DNA of 64,000 bases from Pontibacter sp. HSC-14F20 (GTDB lineage Bacteria > Bacteroidota > Bacteroidia > Cytophagales > Hymenobacteraceae). The stretch lies in the NCBI RefSeq assembly GCF_019599265.1, contig NZ_JAHZTC010000006.1:1-64000 (forward strand). The letters run 5' to 3'. How positions within the stretch are numbered: position 1 is the first letter of the stretch; each line of letters begins with the position of its first letter. The translations under genes and the position numbers were made by a program. Shown piece after piece: positions 52,140 through 62,772 of the stretch. The notes under the pieces were generated by a model. It ran no database searches. It was not told the origin of the DNA and saw nothing but the letters and a program-made list of their open reading frames with translations.

Positions 52140-54650
52140 TTATTCCTCATCCGGAGCAGCTATAATGCCAGACCGTCGTTTGCTGCCCACGTTTTCTATT
52201 TCGCGGTTTATCTCCTTGATGTCAACTGGCTGCGAGAAGTCACCGAGCAGGTGTTTCACAAAATAGTCGCCCATCATCCAGAAGAAATACTCTGTCATGT
52301 CGCCGAAGGCGTGGCGCTGGCCAGGCAGCATCACAAAATCGAAACGCTTGTTGGCTTTGATCAGTGCATTGGCCATGCGGATGGTGCCGGCAGGGTGCAC
52401 GTTGTTGTCCACGTCACCGGTTGCCAACATCAGGTGGCCTTTCAGGTTACGCGCCAGATCCGGATTTTTCTCAATGGCATACACAAAAGTAGTGTCTCCT
52501 TTAGGCGTTACCACTTCTTTCACACCGTGGTGTTTCTCGCTCCACCAGCGGTTGTAAATGTTGTTTTCGTGGTTGCCTGCACCTGACACGGCTACTTTAA
52601 AGAAGTCAGGGTATACGAGCATGGCAGCCGTAGACATAAAGCCACCTCCGGAGTGACCGGTTATACCTACACGGTCGGCATCGATGAAGCGGTGACGGTC
52701 GGCCAGTTGCTCAATGGCAGCTTTCTTGTCAGCCAGGCCATAATCGCGCAGGTTGCCGTAGCCGTAGGTATGGTACCATTTGGAGCGGGCAGGGTGGCCA
52801 CCGCGGTTACCAACCGTTACTACCACAAAGCCCAGCTGCGCCAGACGGTCGATACGGTCCATGCTGCGGCCGAAAGACTTGTTAACTGCCTCGGTCTGCG
52901 GACCTGGGTATACATAAGCAATGATCGGGTAGGTCTTGGTAGAGTCAAAGTCGAATGGTTTGTACATCACGCCATAGAGATCGGTGATGCCATCGTCTGC
53001 TTTTACTGTAAACGGCTCCGGGAATTTATAGCCGGTCGTCATCAAACGGTCCAGGTCAGCTTTTTCCAAGTCCATCACTTTGCGACCTTTCACGTCGTAG
53101 AGCGCCGATACCGGTACAGTGTTTACGCGCGATGCCGTGTTCACGAAGTACGTATTGTTGTCGTTCAGGCTCACGCGGTGGTCGAAGTTGCCTTTGTTCA
53201 GCAGGGCCAGGCCGCTACCATCAAAGTTTACGCGGTAGAGGTGCATCAGGTATGGGTCCTCGCCATTTTCGCGGCCATTGGCTGTGAAGTAAAGCACACG
53301 GTTTTTCTCGTCTATACCTACCAGGTCTTCGGCATGGAAAGAGCCGCTAGTGATGCGGTTTTTCAGGTTGCCTTTGCCGTCGTACAGGTAGAAGTGGCCC
53401 CAGCCATCGCGCTCAGACCAGTGGATAATTTCGTTGCCACCTTTCACCAGACCAATACGGTTGATATCGATGTAGGTGTTGAAGCGCTCTTCGATAACAG
53501 GAGTTACCTTGCCCGAAGCGATGTCCAGTTCGCATACATCGATCTTTTTCAGGTCGCGGCTCGTGCGGGTAAAGTATAGCTTGTCTTTGGTGCCATGCCA
53601 CAGGTTAGGGCGGTGCTCATCGTCGCGTTGCGTTTGCAGGGCTGGCGCAGACCAAAGTGACAATTCCTGATCTTTGAAAGCAGCTGTGTTGATTCTGCGG
53701 TGTGTCTTGTTGGCAAAGTCGAAGATCATCAACTCTCTTTTTGGCGCTTCTTTCTCGCCTGGCATCTGGTATTTGTAGGTTTCCAGTGCAGGACGACCAT
53801 TGGCCGTATGGTGCAGTACCCACAGGTCTTTCACTTTGCGCTCGTCGGTGCGAACCATGGCAAACTGCTTGGAGTCCGGTGACCAAAGGACAAAAGCAGG
53901 CTTGCGGTTTTTCTTGTTCTTCGCACGCTCCACATTAGTTTCGCCGCGCGAGTCGCCGTAGGTATAGTATTCCACACCGTCTTTGGTGAGCTGGTGCTCT
54001 ACAATGGTTGAGTCTTTCTCATTCTTCAAAGCCTTCTCGTAATTGGCCTTGTCCATCCAGTAGAGGTTATGCTCTTTGGCAAATATCACCACCTGCTGAT
54101 CCGGGGAAATTGAGGCCCAGCGCGGCTTAGACTTCGGCTTTTCGAAATCTTTCAGCTCCACTACCTGACCCGTAGAGAGGTTGTAGCGGAAGAAGAATGT
54201 CTTTTTTTCAAGTGAGTCAGCGGCTTTTTTGTCCAGGCGGTCTTTCTTCACCTGGTCGATCGAGCTCTTGATCTCGAACTGTACGCTCTTTTCGTCTTCA
54301 GTGAATTTCAGATTCTGGATAGGCAGGTTTTGCGCATCAAAAGGATCCTGCACAATCATGGTCACGGCAGAGGCTACCTTGGCATTGTCAAAGATCTGCT
54401 TTTTGGATTTGGTAGCCGGGTCCACGATGTACCAGTTCTTGCCATTACTGGTTTCGTACTCGTACCAGAAGCGGTCGGAGTTTTTAAGCCAGTGCGGATC
54501 GAGGTTAGTGGTAAAAATAAGTTTCTCCAGCTTTTTAGGTGAGAAGCGGGAAGCCAGCTGGTAATTCCCCTTAGTCGGCGTGCCAGACGGCTGCGCCTGT
54601 ACACTGATGCCCGCTATCAGCAGCATAGCGAGAAGGTAAATTTTCTTCAT
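52140..54650 (-). CDS. Secreted S9-family peptidase (DPP-IV-like)
   Basis: 836 residues from MKKIYLLAMLLIAGISVQAQ (signal peptide); the ATG at 54719 gives an unlikely extension. N-terminal DPP-IV beta-propeller (residues ~60-560), then an alpha/beta hydrolase domain with the nucleophile in VGITGHSGGGFMSTAAM, Asp in ATGDVDNNVHPAG and His in LPGQRHAFGD. It cleaves peptides, probably dipeptides from N-termini, in the periplasm. GHSGGG replaces the usual GHSYGG of S9 prolyl peptidases. Isolated gene. Confidence 0.92.
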   Translation of the reverse strand: MKKIYLLAMLLIAGISVQAQPSGTPTKGNYQLASRFSPKKLEKLIFTTNLDPHWLKNSDRFWYEYETSNGKNWYIVDPATKSKKQIFDNAKVASAVTMIVQDPFDAQNLPIQNLKFTEDEKSVQFEIKSSIDQVKKDRLDKKAADSLEKKTFFFRYNLSTGQVVELKDFEKPKSKPRWASISPDQQVVIFAKEHNLYWMDKANYEKALKNEKDSTIVEHQLTKDGVEYYTYGDSRGETNVERAKNKKNRKPAFVLWSPDSKQFAMVRTDERKVKDLWVLHHTANGRPALETYKYQMPGEKEAPKRELMIFDFANKTHRRINTAAFKDQELSLWSAPALQTQRDDEHRPNLWHGTKDKLYFTRTSRDLKKIDVCELDIASGKVTPVIEERFNTYIDINRIGLVKGGNEIIHWSERDGWGHFYLYDGKGNLKNRITSGSFHAEDLVGIDEKNRVLYFTANGRENGEDPYLMHLYRVNFDGSGLALLNKGNFDHRVSLNDNNTYFVNTASRVNTVPVSALYDVKGRKVMDLEKADLDRLMTTGYKFPEPFTVKADDGITDLYGVMYKPFDFDSTKTYPIIAYVYPGPQTEAVNKSFGRSMDRIDRLAQLGFVVVTVGNRGGHPARSKWYHTYGYGNLRDYGLADKKAAIEQLADRHRFIDADRVGITGHSGGGFMSTAAMLVYPDFFKVAVSGAGNHENNIYNRWWSEKHHGVKEVVTPKGDTTFVYAIEKNPDLARNLKGHLMLATGDVDNNVHPAGTIRMANALIKANKRFDFVMLPGQRHAFGDMTEYFFWMMGDYFVKHLLGDFSQPVDIKEINREIENVGSKRRSGIIAAPDEE

Positions 54651-54873
54651 GAAAAGGTTAGTTTGGTTGAATAGATCAGGTGAACAGGTATAAGCCGCTC
54701 GGTAGGTATAGACTGACAAAAAACTGAAAAGTTTAAATAGTGTAATTATAAAATATAGCTATTTTCAGCATACAATATCAGGAGAGTAAGCAGGCTGGTA
54801 AAGGAGCACAAAGTATCGCGTATGCAACACTTTGCCGCAATTTAGGGTCAAATAATAAAAATAGCGCTATTCC

Positions 54874-55325
54874 ATGAAGAACATTCTGTTTGTCGCTGCA
54901 TTCTGCTGCCTTCTCCTTTCCTGCTCAAAAGCTGACCTCGATCCAGTTAATGCATACCTGGGGCAGGAAATAAAGCTTAAAAAAGGCAAGCGGCTTTGTA
55001 TAATAATAGCGAATCTGACGCCGTGCGCCTTGTCAGGTTGAAGATAGAGGATGTGAGAGACAGCAGGTGCCCGAGCGATGTGGTGTGCGTTGCCTATGGC
55101 AGGGTAGAGGTGACGCTCAGGCTGGAAACAGGAGAAGGTATAGGAGATACCACTACGATATGCCTGGGCGGTTGCGCCGGCGGCAGCCAATCTGATGATG
55201 TAGCGCAGGTAATGGTAGGCGCTATACCTTATAAAATAAGACTGCTGGACGTGACCCCACTGCCAAGCCATAAGGACAAAACCAGCAAAACCAAGGAAGT
55301 ACGGCTGGTGTTAGAGCGCAATTAA
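54874..55325 (+). pseudogene. Frameshifted small lipoprotein
   Basis: ATG at 54874 reads MKNILFVAAFCCLLLSCSKADLDPVN..., lipobox LLSC (Cys17), then the frame stops at 55041. The rest of the protein (LYNNSESDAVRLVRLKIEDVRDSRCPSDVVCVAYGRVEVTL...) is open in another frame to 55325. A single extra A in the A6 run at about 54978-54983 would join both, giving GQEIKLKKRQAALYNNSESDAV. The DSRCP..VVC pattern is that of small Bacteroidota envelope proteins with a Cys-Cys pair. Either a real indel or sequence error. Confidence 0.75.
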
Positions 55326-55536
55326 GTCAGTCCCGATTACAGACCAGCTGGTGCGAGTAACTTTCTGGAGAGCGACCAGTTGAGGGCTCAGTTTAGTGTT
55401 TAGCGCAGTGCTGTGCATTTTTTGTGTGTAACAGCGGCCTTACTAAAAAGGAGTCTCAGGAAGAGGAGGCTAAGGTTTGATTTTGAGTAAGTTAAAACTT
55501 TTTAGAGTGTTGCGTGGAATTGTCCTCAATATACCT

Positions 55537-55544
55537 TAGTTTTG
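55537..55544 (+). promoter_or_regulatory. Candidate -7 promoter element of atpD
   Basis: TAGTTTTG matches TAnnTTTG, 47 nt before the atpD start codon. A TATACCTTAG word overlaps its left side. Confidence 0.4.
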
Positions 55545-55552
55545 CGCCTTGA

Positions 55553-57097
<1,545 letters not shown>

Positions 57098-57109
57098 GTT
57101 TCATTAGTC

Positions 57110-57180
57110 CTGAGTCTCGAGTTTTGAGTCACGAGTTGCTTTCAACCTGACTCAGAACTCAGAACTCAGAACTCAGAACT
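57110..57180. repeat. Low-complexity repeats inside the atpDC operon
   Basis: AGTCTCGAGTTTTGAGTCACGAGT followed by ACTCAGAACT with CAGAACT repeated four times in tandem (about 57151-57180). It forms imperfect hairpins between the left and right parts. It lies in the 92-bp spacer between atpD and atpC and could tune relative expression or stability. Confidence 0.75.
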
Positions 57181-57189
57181 AAATAAAGG

Positions 57190-57435
57190 ATGTATTTAGA
57201 GATAATCACACCTGATAAGAAGGTTTTTGCCGGTGAGGTAGAGTCAGCTCAGTTTCCGGGTTCAAACGGTTCGTTTGAAGTCTTGAACATGCACGCTCCC
57301 CTTATCAGCACCATGGAAAGTGGCAGAATCCGTATCACTACCAAGCAAGGACAGGAGTTCTTTACCGTGGATGGTGGTGTGGTAGAAGTGCTGAACAACA
57401 AAATCATCGTACTGGCTGAGTCCGTTACGGTGTAG
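57190..57435 (+). CDS. atpC: ATP synthase F1 subunit epsilon (short form)
   Basis: 81 residues: MYLEIITPDKKVFAGEVESAQFPGSNGSFEVLNMHAPLI and VDGGVVEVLNNKIIVLAESV. Only the N-terminal beta sandwich is present; the C-terminal helical hairpin that inhibits ATP hydrolysis in other bacteria is missing. Short epsilon is recurring in Bacteroidota. It follows atpD on the same strand and is followed by a terminator. Confidence 0.93.
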   Translation: MYLEIITPDKKVFAGEVESAQFPGSNGSFEVLNMHAPLISTMESGRIRITTKQGQEFFTVDGGVVEVLNNKIIVLAESVTV

Positions 57436-57455
57436 TACAGCATTAGCTAAAGCAT

Positions 57456-57498
57456 AAAAAAATCCCCTTCTGCTTGATAAAAGCGGAAGGGGATTTTT
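57456..57498 (+). terminator. Terminator after atpC
   Basis: AAATCCCCTTCTGCTT and AAGCGGAAGGGGATTTTT pair with a one- or two-base bulge, followed by more T residues. It lies 20 bp behind atpC. Confidence 0.85.
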
Positions 57499-57528
57499 GT
57501 TTTTGAGGGTCGTATGAAAAGAATCGTC

Positions 57529-58071
57529 CTAAAAAGCAGCCCCTATACCTAGGTATAAGATTTCGGGGTAGCCGGCGCCAGCCCGGAAAAATAAACGGCT
57601 GGCAGGTTTTTGGTAGCGATACCCAATAGAGCCGGCAGGCCGGAGATTGATGTAATCTGATTTGAGAGGCTGTGGTTCGGAGAAGTGCTCGCTCAACTTT
57701 TTCACGTGGTCGTAAGCACTGTTGTCGACCGTGCGGGCAAGTCCGAAATTGAGTTCTAAGTGGTTATTTTTCCTGCCTGTCATTGTGCCAAGCATCACCG
57801 ACTGATAGGGTCCACCGGATGACCAGACGCCCCAGCCGCCAACGCTGACCTTAGCCCATAAACCCTGCATCGACCCTTCCTTGCTTGCCAGTAGCATGCG
57901 CTCATAGCTCAGGCTGTAAGCACCCATTAGTCCCACCGTGCCGGCTGTGGCAAGAATAGCATTCTTCCTATAACCCTGGTTACCTTCTGCAGGAGCCATT
58001 TCCTGTGCATAGGTATGGGAGCAAAGCAAAAAAGCAGCTACGAGAATAAGGTAAATGCTTTTCCGGGTCAT
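57529..58071 (-). CDS. Secreted outer-membrane-barrel-like protein, hypothetical
   Basis: 180 residues, signal peptide (MTRKSIYLILVAAFLLCSHTYAQ). The rest alternates Gly/Ser-rich hydrophobic strands (SVGGWGVWSSGGPYQSVML, HLELNFGLART, GSIGYRYQKPASRLFFRAGAGYPEILYLGIGAAF), which fits a small eight-stranded barrel with a C-terminal Phe. No specific family. It is followed at its upstream side by the serine hydrolase gene, 30 bp away. Confidence 0.7.
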   Translation of the reverse strand: MTRKSIYLILVAAFLLCSHTYAQEMAPAEGNQGYRKNAILATAGTVGLMGAYSLSYERMLLASKEGSMQGLWAKVSVGGWGVWSSGGPYQSVMLGTMTGRKNNHLELNFGLARTVDNSAYDHVKKLSEHFSEPQPLKSDYINLRPAGSIGYRYQKPASRLFFRAGAGYPEILYLGIGAAF

Positions 58072-58101
58072 AAAGAGCGCAAGGTTAAGGTATAGCGGAG
58101 T

Positions 58102-59709
58102 CTACTTCCTGACTGGTGCTACCGAGCTGTGCGGCACAACCTGCACTTTGGTGAAATCCAGGTCATGAAAATCATAGCTGAAGTCGGTGAGCGGAGAGAC
58201 GGCCTTCATGTTGATACCTGAGAGCTTGCCCTCCTGATCCGGCACAAACACCACGAAGGCATCAGCTTCAAAGCTGCGGTCTGTCCATTTCACCACAAAA
58301 GTGTTGTCTTTGTAGTAGAGCATTTCGCCCTGCAGTCTTGGTGAGCGGAATGATTTAAAGTATAGTTTATTTTTCTGCTTAAAGATCTCAATGTGGCCAA
58401 ACCACTTGTCTTCGAAGGTGCCCACGTAGTTATCAAATGCTACTTTCGATTTCTTCTCTTTCAACACTTTGTTCACATCGTCCCAGATCTTGTCGGTATA
58501 AGCAGTGGCTTCTGCCATGTACTTATCTTCTTCCTGTTTCAGCTCCGTTACCCAGTCGTGCGCTTCCATACCTAAGTAGGCCTGCTTGATGGTGTTGGTG
58601 ATGGAGCGGAAAGCCTGGCCGTTTTGTTGGTTGGTAAGTACGATGATGCCCAGGTTGAGCTCCGGCAACATGGTTACCTGGCTCACCATACCTGGCAGAC
58701 CGCCTGTGTGGCTTACTTCTTTGTGCCCTTTTACGTCGCTCAGGAACCAGCCCAGGCCATAAGATTGAAAGTGTGTGTTGAAAGGACTTTTACCATTATA
58801 AGGTATAACGGTTTGCGGCGTCCACTGCTCCCGAATGACTTTTTGCGTGAGCAGACGCTGCTTCAGATCATCACCATACCTGCCGCCATGCATCAGCATG
58901 ATCAGCCACTTGCTCAGGTCGTGCACGCTGGTGTACATACCCCCGGCAGCGGCCCCGAAAGGTAAGTTGTAGCGGTCAATTATTTTCAGCTTGCCCTCTA
59001 CCATAGCATGAGCATCAATGGAATTAGAGAGGTCCTGAAGTCGGTCGTAGCTGGTAACGCTGCGAGCCATACCGAGTGGCTGCAAAATGCGTGTTTCAGT
59101 GAAATCTGACCAGCTGGTGCCTGTCACACGGGCTACTACCTCGCCAGCAATGATGTAAAGCAGGTTGTCGTAGTCAAATTTTGATCGGAAAGCAGAAACT
59201 GACTTCAGGTACTGCATGTTGCGGATCAGGTCGTCCGCTGTAAAATTATTACCGTCGGGGAACAGCATCAGGTCGCCGGCACCCAGGCCCAGTCCGCTGC
59301 GGTGGGTGAGGAGGTCGCGGATTGTAAACTCCTCTGTAACGTAGTCGTTGTAAAGTCGGAACTCAGGTATATATTTCACCACTTTATCATCCCACTTGAT
59401 CTTTCCTTCCTCAACCAGCAAACCCAGCGACGCCGCCGTGAATGCTTTGGTGTTGGATGCTACACCGAATAAGGTATGTTCATTTGTTTTCTCGCCGGTA
59501 CTGATCGAATTGACGCCGTAACCCTTCATGTGCATCACTTTGCCATCCTTCACTACCGCCACGGCTATACCTGGCACCTGAAAGCTGGTCATGGCTCGTT
59601 CCACGAGCTTGTCAATTTCCTGCGATGAGATGGACTGCGCACGAAGCGGGAGAACAGAACTCAGCCAAAGAAGCGCAACTAAAAATAAAAACGGAGTAGA
59701 TTTTATCAT
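58102..59709 (-). CDS. Serine hydrolase (class C beta-lactamase/PBP-like) with DUF3471
   Basis: 535 residues from MIKSTPFLFLVALLWLSSVLPLRAQ (signal peptide); ATG at 59715 adds two residues. The SxxK nucleophile is in GVASNTKAFT (near residue 82), YxN is in FDYDNLLYIIAGEV and the third motif in HTGGLPG. The C-terminal ~110 residues (NYVGTFEDKWFGHIEIFKQ...) are the DUF3471 beta domain. It is periplasmic. Relatives include D-aminopeptidases and esterases, so a resistance role should not be assumed. Confidence 0.9.
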   Translation of the reverse strand: MIKSTPFLFLVALLWLSSVLPLRAQSISSQEIDKLVERAMTSFQVPGIAVAVVKDGKVMHMKGYGVNSISTGEKTNEHTLFGVASNTKAFTAASLGLLVEEGKIKWDDKVVKYIPEFRLYNDYVTEEFTIRDLLTHRSGLGLGAGDLMLFPDGNNFTADDLIRNMQYLKSVSAFRSKFDYDNLLYIIAGEVVARVTGTSWSDFTETRILQPLGMARSVTSYDRLQDLSNSIDAHAMVEGKLKIIDRYNLPFGAAAGGMYTSVHDLSKWLIMLMHGGRYGDDLKQRLLTQKVIREQWTPQTVIPYNGKSPFNTHFQSYGLGWFLSDVKGHKEVSHTGGLPGMVSQVTMLPELNLGIIVLTNQQNGQAFRSITNTIKQAYLGMEAHDWVTELKQEEDKYMAEATAYTDKIWDDVNKVLKEKKSKVAFDNYVGTFEDKWFGHIEIFKQKNKLYFKSFRSPRLQGEMLYYKDNTFVVKWTDRSFEADAFVVFVPDQEGKLSGINMKAVSPLTDFSYDFHDLDFTKVQVVPHSSVAPVRK

Positions 59710-59731
59710 GATCATCAGGTATAGGCTAAAG

Positions 59732-60064
59732 TTATTTGACAGGTTTTGGGAAAGCTATCATGGAATCGGGTTTTAGGGCCAGTATGTGAAACTGAATGGT
59801 AGAGTCAGGAACCAGCACATGCATGGTATACCTTGTCTCATGGCCTTTTGCTGTTTCATTGCTCTTGGTAGATAACTTTAGAAGCAGGCTATACCTGCTG
59901 TCTGGCTTTTCAATAAGACTAAGCTTGCTCGTGGAAGAATCTTTACCAAGATAATTTAGCTTTAGCTCCAGTTTGTTGTTGAGCGGCTTCAGACGGTCGA
60001 AATCCTGTGCCTGTGCTGATACGGATAGGAGTACCAATCCGATCATAGCGGAGATTGTTTTCAT
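59732..60064 (-). CDS. Small secreted hypothetical protein
   Basis: 110 residues with signal peptide MKTISAMIGLVLLSVSAQA. The mature part has two beta-like halves with many Lys and Leu (KLELKLNYLGKDSSTSKLSLIEKPDSRYSLLLKL). No family recognised. It lies 22 bp upstream of the serine hydrolase gene on the same strand. Confidence 0.6.
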   Translation of the reverse strand: MKTISAMIGLVLLSVSAQAQDFDRLKPLNNKLELKLNYLGKDSSTSKLSLIEKPDSRYSLLLKLSTKSNETAKGHETRYTMHVLVPDSTIQFHILALKPDSMIAFPKPVK

Positions 60065-60246
60065 CTTTTGTGCAGTTGCGTGATGTTGTTTTACAAAGGT
60101 GCTATACCTGAAAATGCCTCAAGCCTGGAATCAGAGCAAGTATAAGACTTACAGGCTAAGTCAGTCTAAATATAGCTAAATCCTGATTTGATTTAGAAAA
60201 CAAACTGCACTTTTTAGAAGATATTGTAGGACTTGGTAAAGTTGTG

Positions 60247-61314
60247 CTATAGAATTTCCAGCTCCACATCTCCGCCTACCGGAAAGCCAACACAAGTGAG
60301 TGTCATACCCTTCTCCATGTCCCGTTCCGTGAGCACCTCGTTATAAGACATCCATACCTTACCCTTTAGCACCCTGGCCAGGCAACTGCCGCATTTGCCG
60401 GTTTCACAGCTGTAGGGTATGGCGATGCCAGCTTGGCGGGCACTCTGTAAGATGTTGTTGGGATAGCGCGAAACGATCTGGTGCGTACTACCACCGATAT
60501 GTAGGGTTACCTGGTGCGCTGAGGTATCAGGAGGCATTACTTTGGCCGGTTTGCGGATATCGGTGTTGAAAATTTCCTTGCGGATGTTGCTCTCAGGTAT
60601 ACCAAACTGCCGCAACGCAAAAGACATCAGGCGCATGTAGTTGTCGGGGCCACAAATGTAGAAAAGCAATTCATCATGTGGTGCCCTGGAAAGCGAGCTA
60701 ATAAAATGCTGGAGCAGGTCCTTGTACAGGCGCGCCCGGCTTAAGTCGGGCGAGTTACTAAACAGAAATTCTGTATGAAACCTGTCAGGAAAGTCAGTAG
60801 CCAACTGCTGCAGGGGCTTCAAAAACATAGCTTTCTCAGGTAAACTGTTGCTGTAGAGCAGTACAGCAGATAGTTCTGGGCGGGCGTGCAGCAGCGTTTT
60901 GAGCAACGAGTAGATGGGCGTGATGCCACCGCCCGCTGCCAGAAAGAAAATCTGCTTATATTCTGTGCCTGCCTCCGGTAAGGTAAACAAGCCTGCCGCC
61001 CCGGTGGTGATGAGTTTGTCGCCAACACGGGCGTTATCGATGAGCATGCGGGAAAAGAGGCCGTTTTCAATGCGCTTTACGCCAATCGTAAGCGGCTCCT
61101 GCAGGGCGGGCGAGGAGGTGATGGAGTAAGAGCGGCGGACCTCGCCCTGCGTGCTGTGGTGCACCAAAGTCAAGTACTGGCCGGCTTTATACGGAAGGGG
61201 CTGACCATCTTCAGGCTCCAACGCAAAAGTCTTCACGCCGGGTATTTCCTCCTGTATGTAGCGGATGATCAGGTTGCGGTAATATCTGTTGTTGTCAGGT
61301 ATAGGGTGTGTCAT
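60247..61314 (-). CDS. PaaE-like ferredoxin reductase (FAD + 2Fe-2S)
   Basis: 355 residues. N-terminal FAD domain (residues 1-105: LPYKAGQYLTLVHHSTQGEVRRSYSITSSP), NAD(P) domain (AAGGGITPIYSLLKTLL and ICGPDNYMRLM) and C-terminal plant-type 2Fe-2S domain with C-x4-C-x2-C in YSCETGKCGSCLARV and the last Cys in LTCVGFP. The same architecture occurs in PaaE, HmpX and other oxygenase reductases. No oxygenase gene is in the window, so the acceptor is unknown. Confidence 0.9.
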   Translation of the reverse strand: MTHPIPDNNRYYRNLIIRYIQEEIPGVKTFALEPEDGQPLPYKAGQYLTLVHHSTQGEVRRSYSITSSPALQEPLTIGVKRIENGLFSRMLIDNARVGDKLITTGAAGLFTLPEAGTEYKQIFFLAAGGGITPIYSLLKTLLHARPELSAVLLYSNSLPEKAMFLKPLQQLATDFPDRFHTEFLFSNSPDLSRARLYKDLLQHFISSLSRAPHDELLFYICGPDNYMRLMSFALRQFGIPESNIRKEIFNTDIRKPAKVMPPDTSAHQVTLHIGGSTHQIVSRYPNNILQSARQAGIAIPYSCETGKCGSCLARVLKGKVWMSYNEVLTERDMEKGMTLTCVGFPVGGDVELEIL

Positions 61315-61457
61315 TGTTATCTATGAAACTTGGTGGCTATACGCGCAAATAGCCCTGGTTGAAAGTATAGGCGATGCCTTTCTCAAAAATAAGCATGTTT
61401 ACCGGTCTATTTCCAAATACTGCCTATCTTTAACGAAGAAATACGCTATACCTGACC

Positions 61458-62588
61458 ATGGCACAGATCCACCCGAAAACCACGCCTATTTACCAGACCT
61501 CAGTCTTCACCTTTGAAGACCTGAACGACCTGGAGCTATACTTTGACCAACCGGAGCAGAAGTATATGTACACCCGCTACGGCAACCCCAACTCCGATGA
61601 GCTGGCCGATGAGGTGAACAATCTGGAAGGCGGCGCCGGCGCTGTGGCCACTTCGTCGGGGATGTCAGCCATCCTGACGGCAGTGCTCACCTATTGCCAG
61701 TCAGGCGACCACCTTTTGTGTGCTGAGGAAATTTACGGTGGATCGGCTGCTTTGCTCTCGCATGAGCTGACCCGCATGGGAGTAACCGTAACCTATGTGC
61801 CGGGTGACGAGCTCTATACCTTAGACGGGCATGTGCGGGAGAACACGAAGCTGTTGCTGGCAGAGACGATGAGCAATCCGCTGCTACAGGTGGCAGATCT
61901 CCAGCGACTCTCTGCCGAAACCAAACGCACAGGTATAAAGCTGCTCGTTGATAATACTTTTGCCACGCCAGCCATAACCAAACCGCTCCACCTTGGGGTT
62001 GACATGGTGATCCATAGTGTAACCAAGTACCTTTCCGGGCATAGCGACGTAACGGCGGGTGCTGTGGTGGCAGCCAAAGCAGAAGATATGGAGCGCAGCA
62101 AACAGATTATGCGGGTATACGGCCTTAACTTGAGCCCATTCGAGAGCTGGCTGGCGGCCCGTGGCCTGAAGACGCTGAATGTTCGGATGAAGCAACACTG
62201 CTTTAATGCGATGGCTGTAGCCGAATTTTTGTCCCGCCATCCGAAAGTGAAGCAGGTATGGTACCCCGGTCTGGCACAACATCCGCAGCATAAGCTGGCC
62301 AAAGGGCAGGGCTCCGGTATGTTTGGGGGCATGCTCTCTTTCCGTCTTGAAGATGAACTGGAGACGGTCAATACTTTTATGCGGTCGCTGAAACACATTC
62401 CGTTCGCCCCATCGCTGGCAGGTGTCAGCAGCTCGATTTCGCACCCGCTCCGCACCTCGCACCGCAGCCTGAGCCCGGATCAGCAACAGAAGCTGGGCAT
62501 CACGCTGGGTGTTATTCGCCTGTCGGTAGGTATAGAGGAAACCGTAGAACTGCTAGCAGATCTGGCACAGGCGCTTGATAAAGTTTAG
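61458..62588 (+). CDS. Cys/Met metabolism PLP enzyme (cystathionine gamma-synthase/lyase type)
   Basis: 376 residues. TPIYQTSVFTFEDLNDL, YTRYGNPNSDELADEV (Y-x-R phosphate site), SSGMSAI, LLVDNTFATP and the PLP-binding lysine in HSVTKYLSGHSDVTAGAVV are typical of the trans-sulfuration family. N-terminus MAQIHPKTTPIYQ. Whether it is a gamma-synthase, beta-lyase or methionine gamma-lyase cannot be settled from sequence. No SAM riboswitch was seen in the 143-bp upstream gap. Confidence 0.9.
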   Translation: MAQIHPKTTPIYQTSVFTFEDLNDLELYFDQPEQKYMYTRYGNPNSDELADEVNNLEGGAGAVATSSGMSAILTAVLTYCQSGDHLLCAEEIYGGSAALLSHELTRMGVTVTYVPGDELYTLDGHVRENTKLLLAETMSNPLLQVADLQRLSAETKRTGIKLLVDNTFATPAITKPLHLGVDMVIHSVTKYLSGHSDVTAGAVVAAKAEDMERSKQIMRVYGLNLSPFESWLAARGLKTLNVRMKQHCFNAMAVAEFLSRHPKVKQVWYPGLAQHPQHKLAKGQGSGMFGGMLSFRLEDELETVNTFMRSLKHIPFAPSLAGVSSSISHPLRTSHRSLSPDQQQKLGITLGVIRLSVGIEETVELLADLAQALDKV

Positions 62589-62772
62589 TGAGTGATTTAG
62601 TGAATGAGTGATTGAGGAATTAGAAAAGGATAGGGCTATACCTGCGTCAGTAAGGATATTCGTTTTCTGAAGCCGTATGATGATATGATCAAGACTTCCG
62701 TCCTTTGTCTAAAAGTCCCTTGTCAAAAGAACTTCCAATAGGAGTTCTCCAAGGCAGATAAATAACGAACCT

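Noticed and set aside
52653..53579. 308-codon open frame on the plus strand opposite the S9 peptidase
   Set aside because: It is fully antisense to a well-supported gene, has no recognisable domain and shows a composition caused by the codon pattern of the peptidase.
57151..57180. Tandem CAGAACT units considered as a CRISPR-like array
   Set aside because: Units are 7 bp and directly adjacent with no spacers; no cas genes in the window.
61315..61457. Possible SAM riboswitch before the trans-sulfuration gene
   Set aside because: No kink-turn or conserved SAM-I/II core visible; the region mainly holds the divergent promoter.
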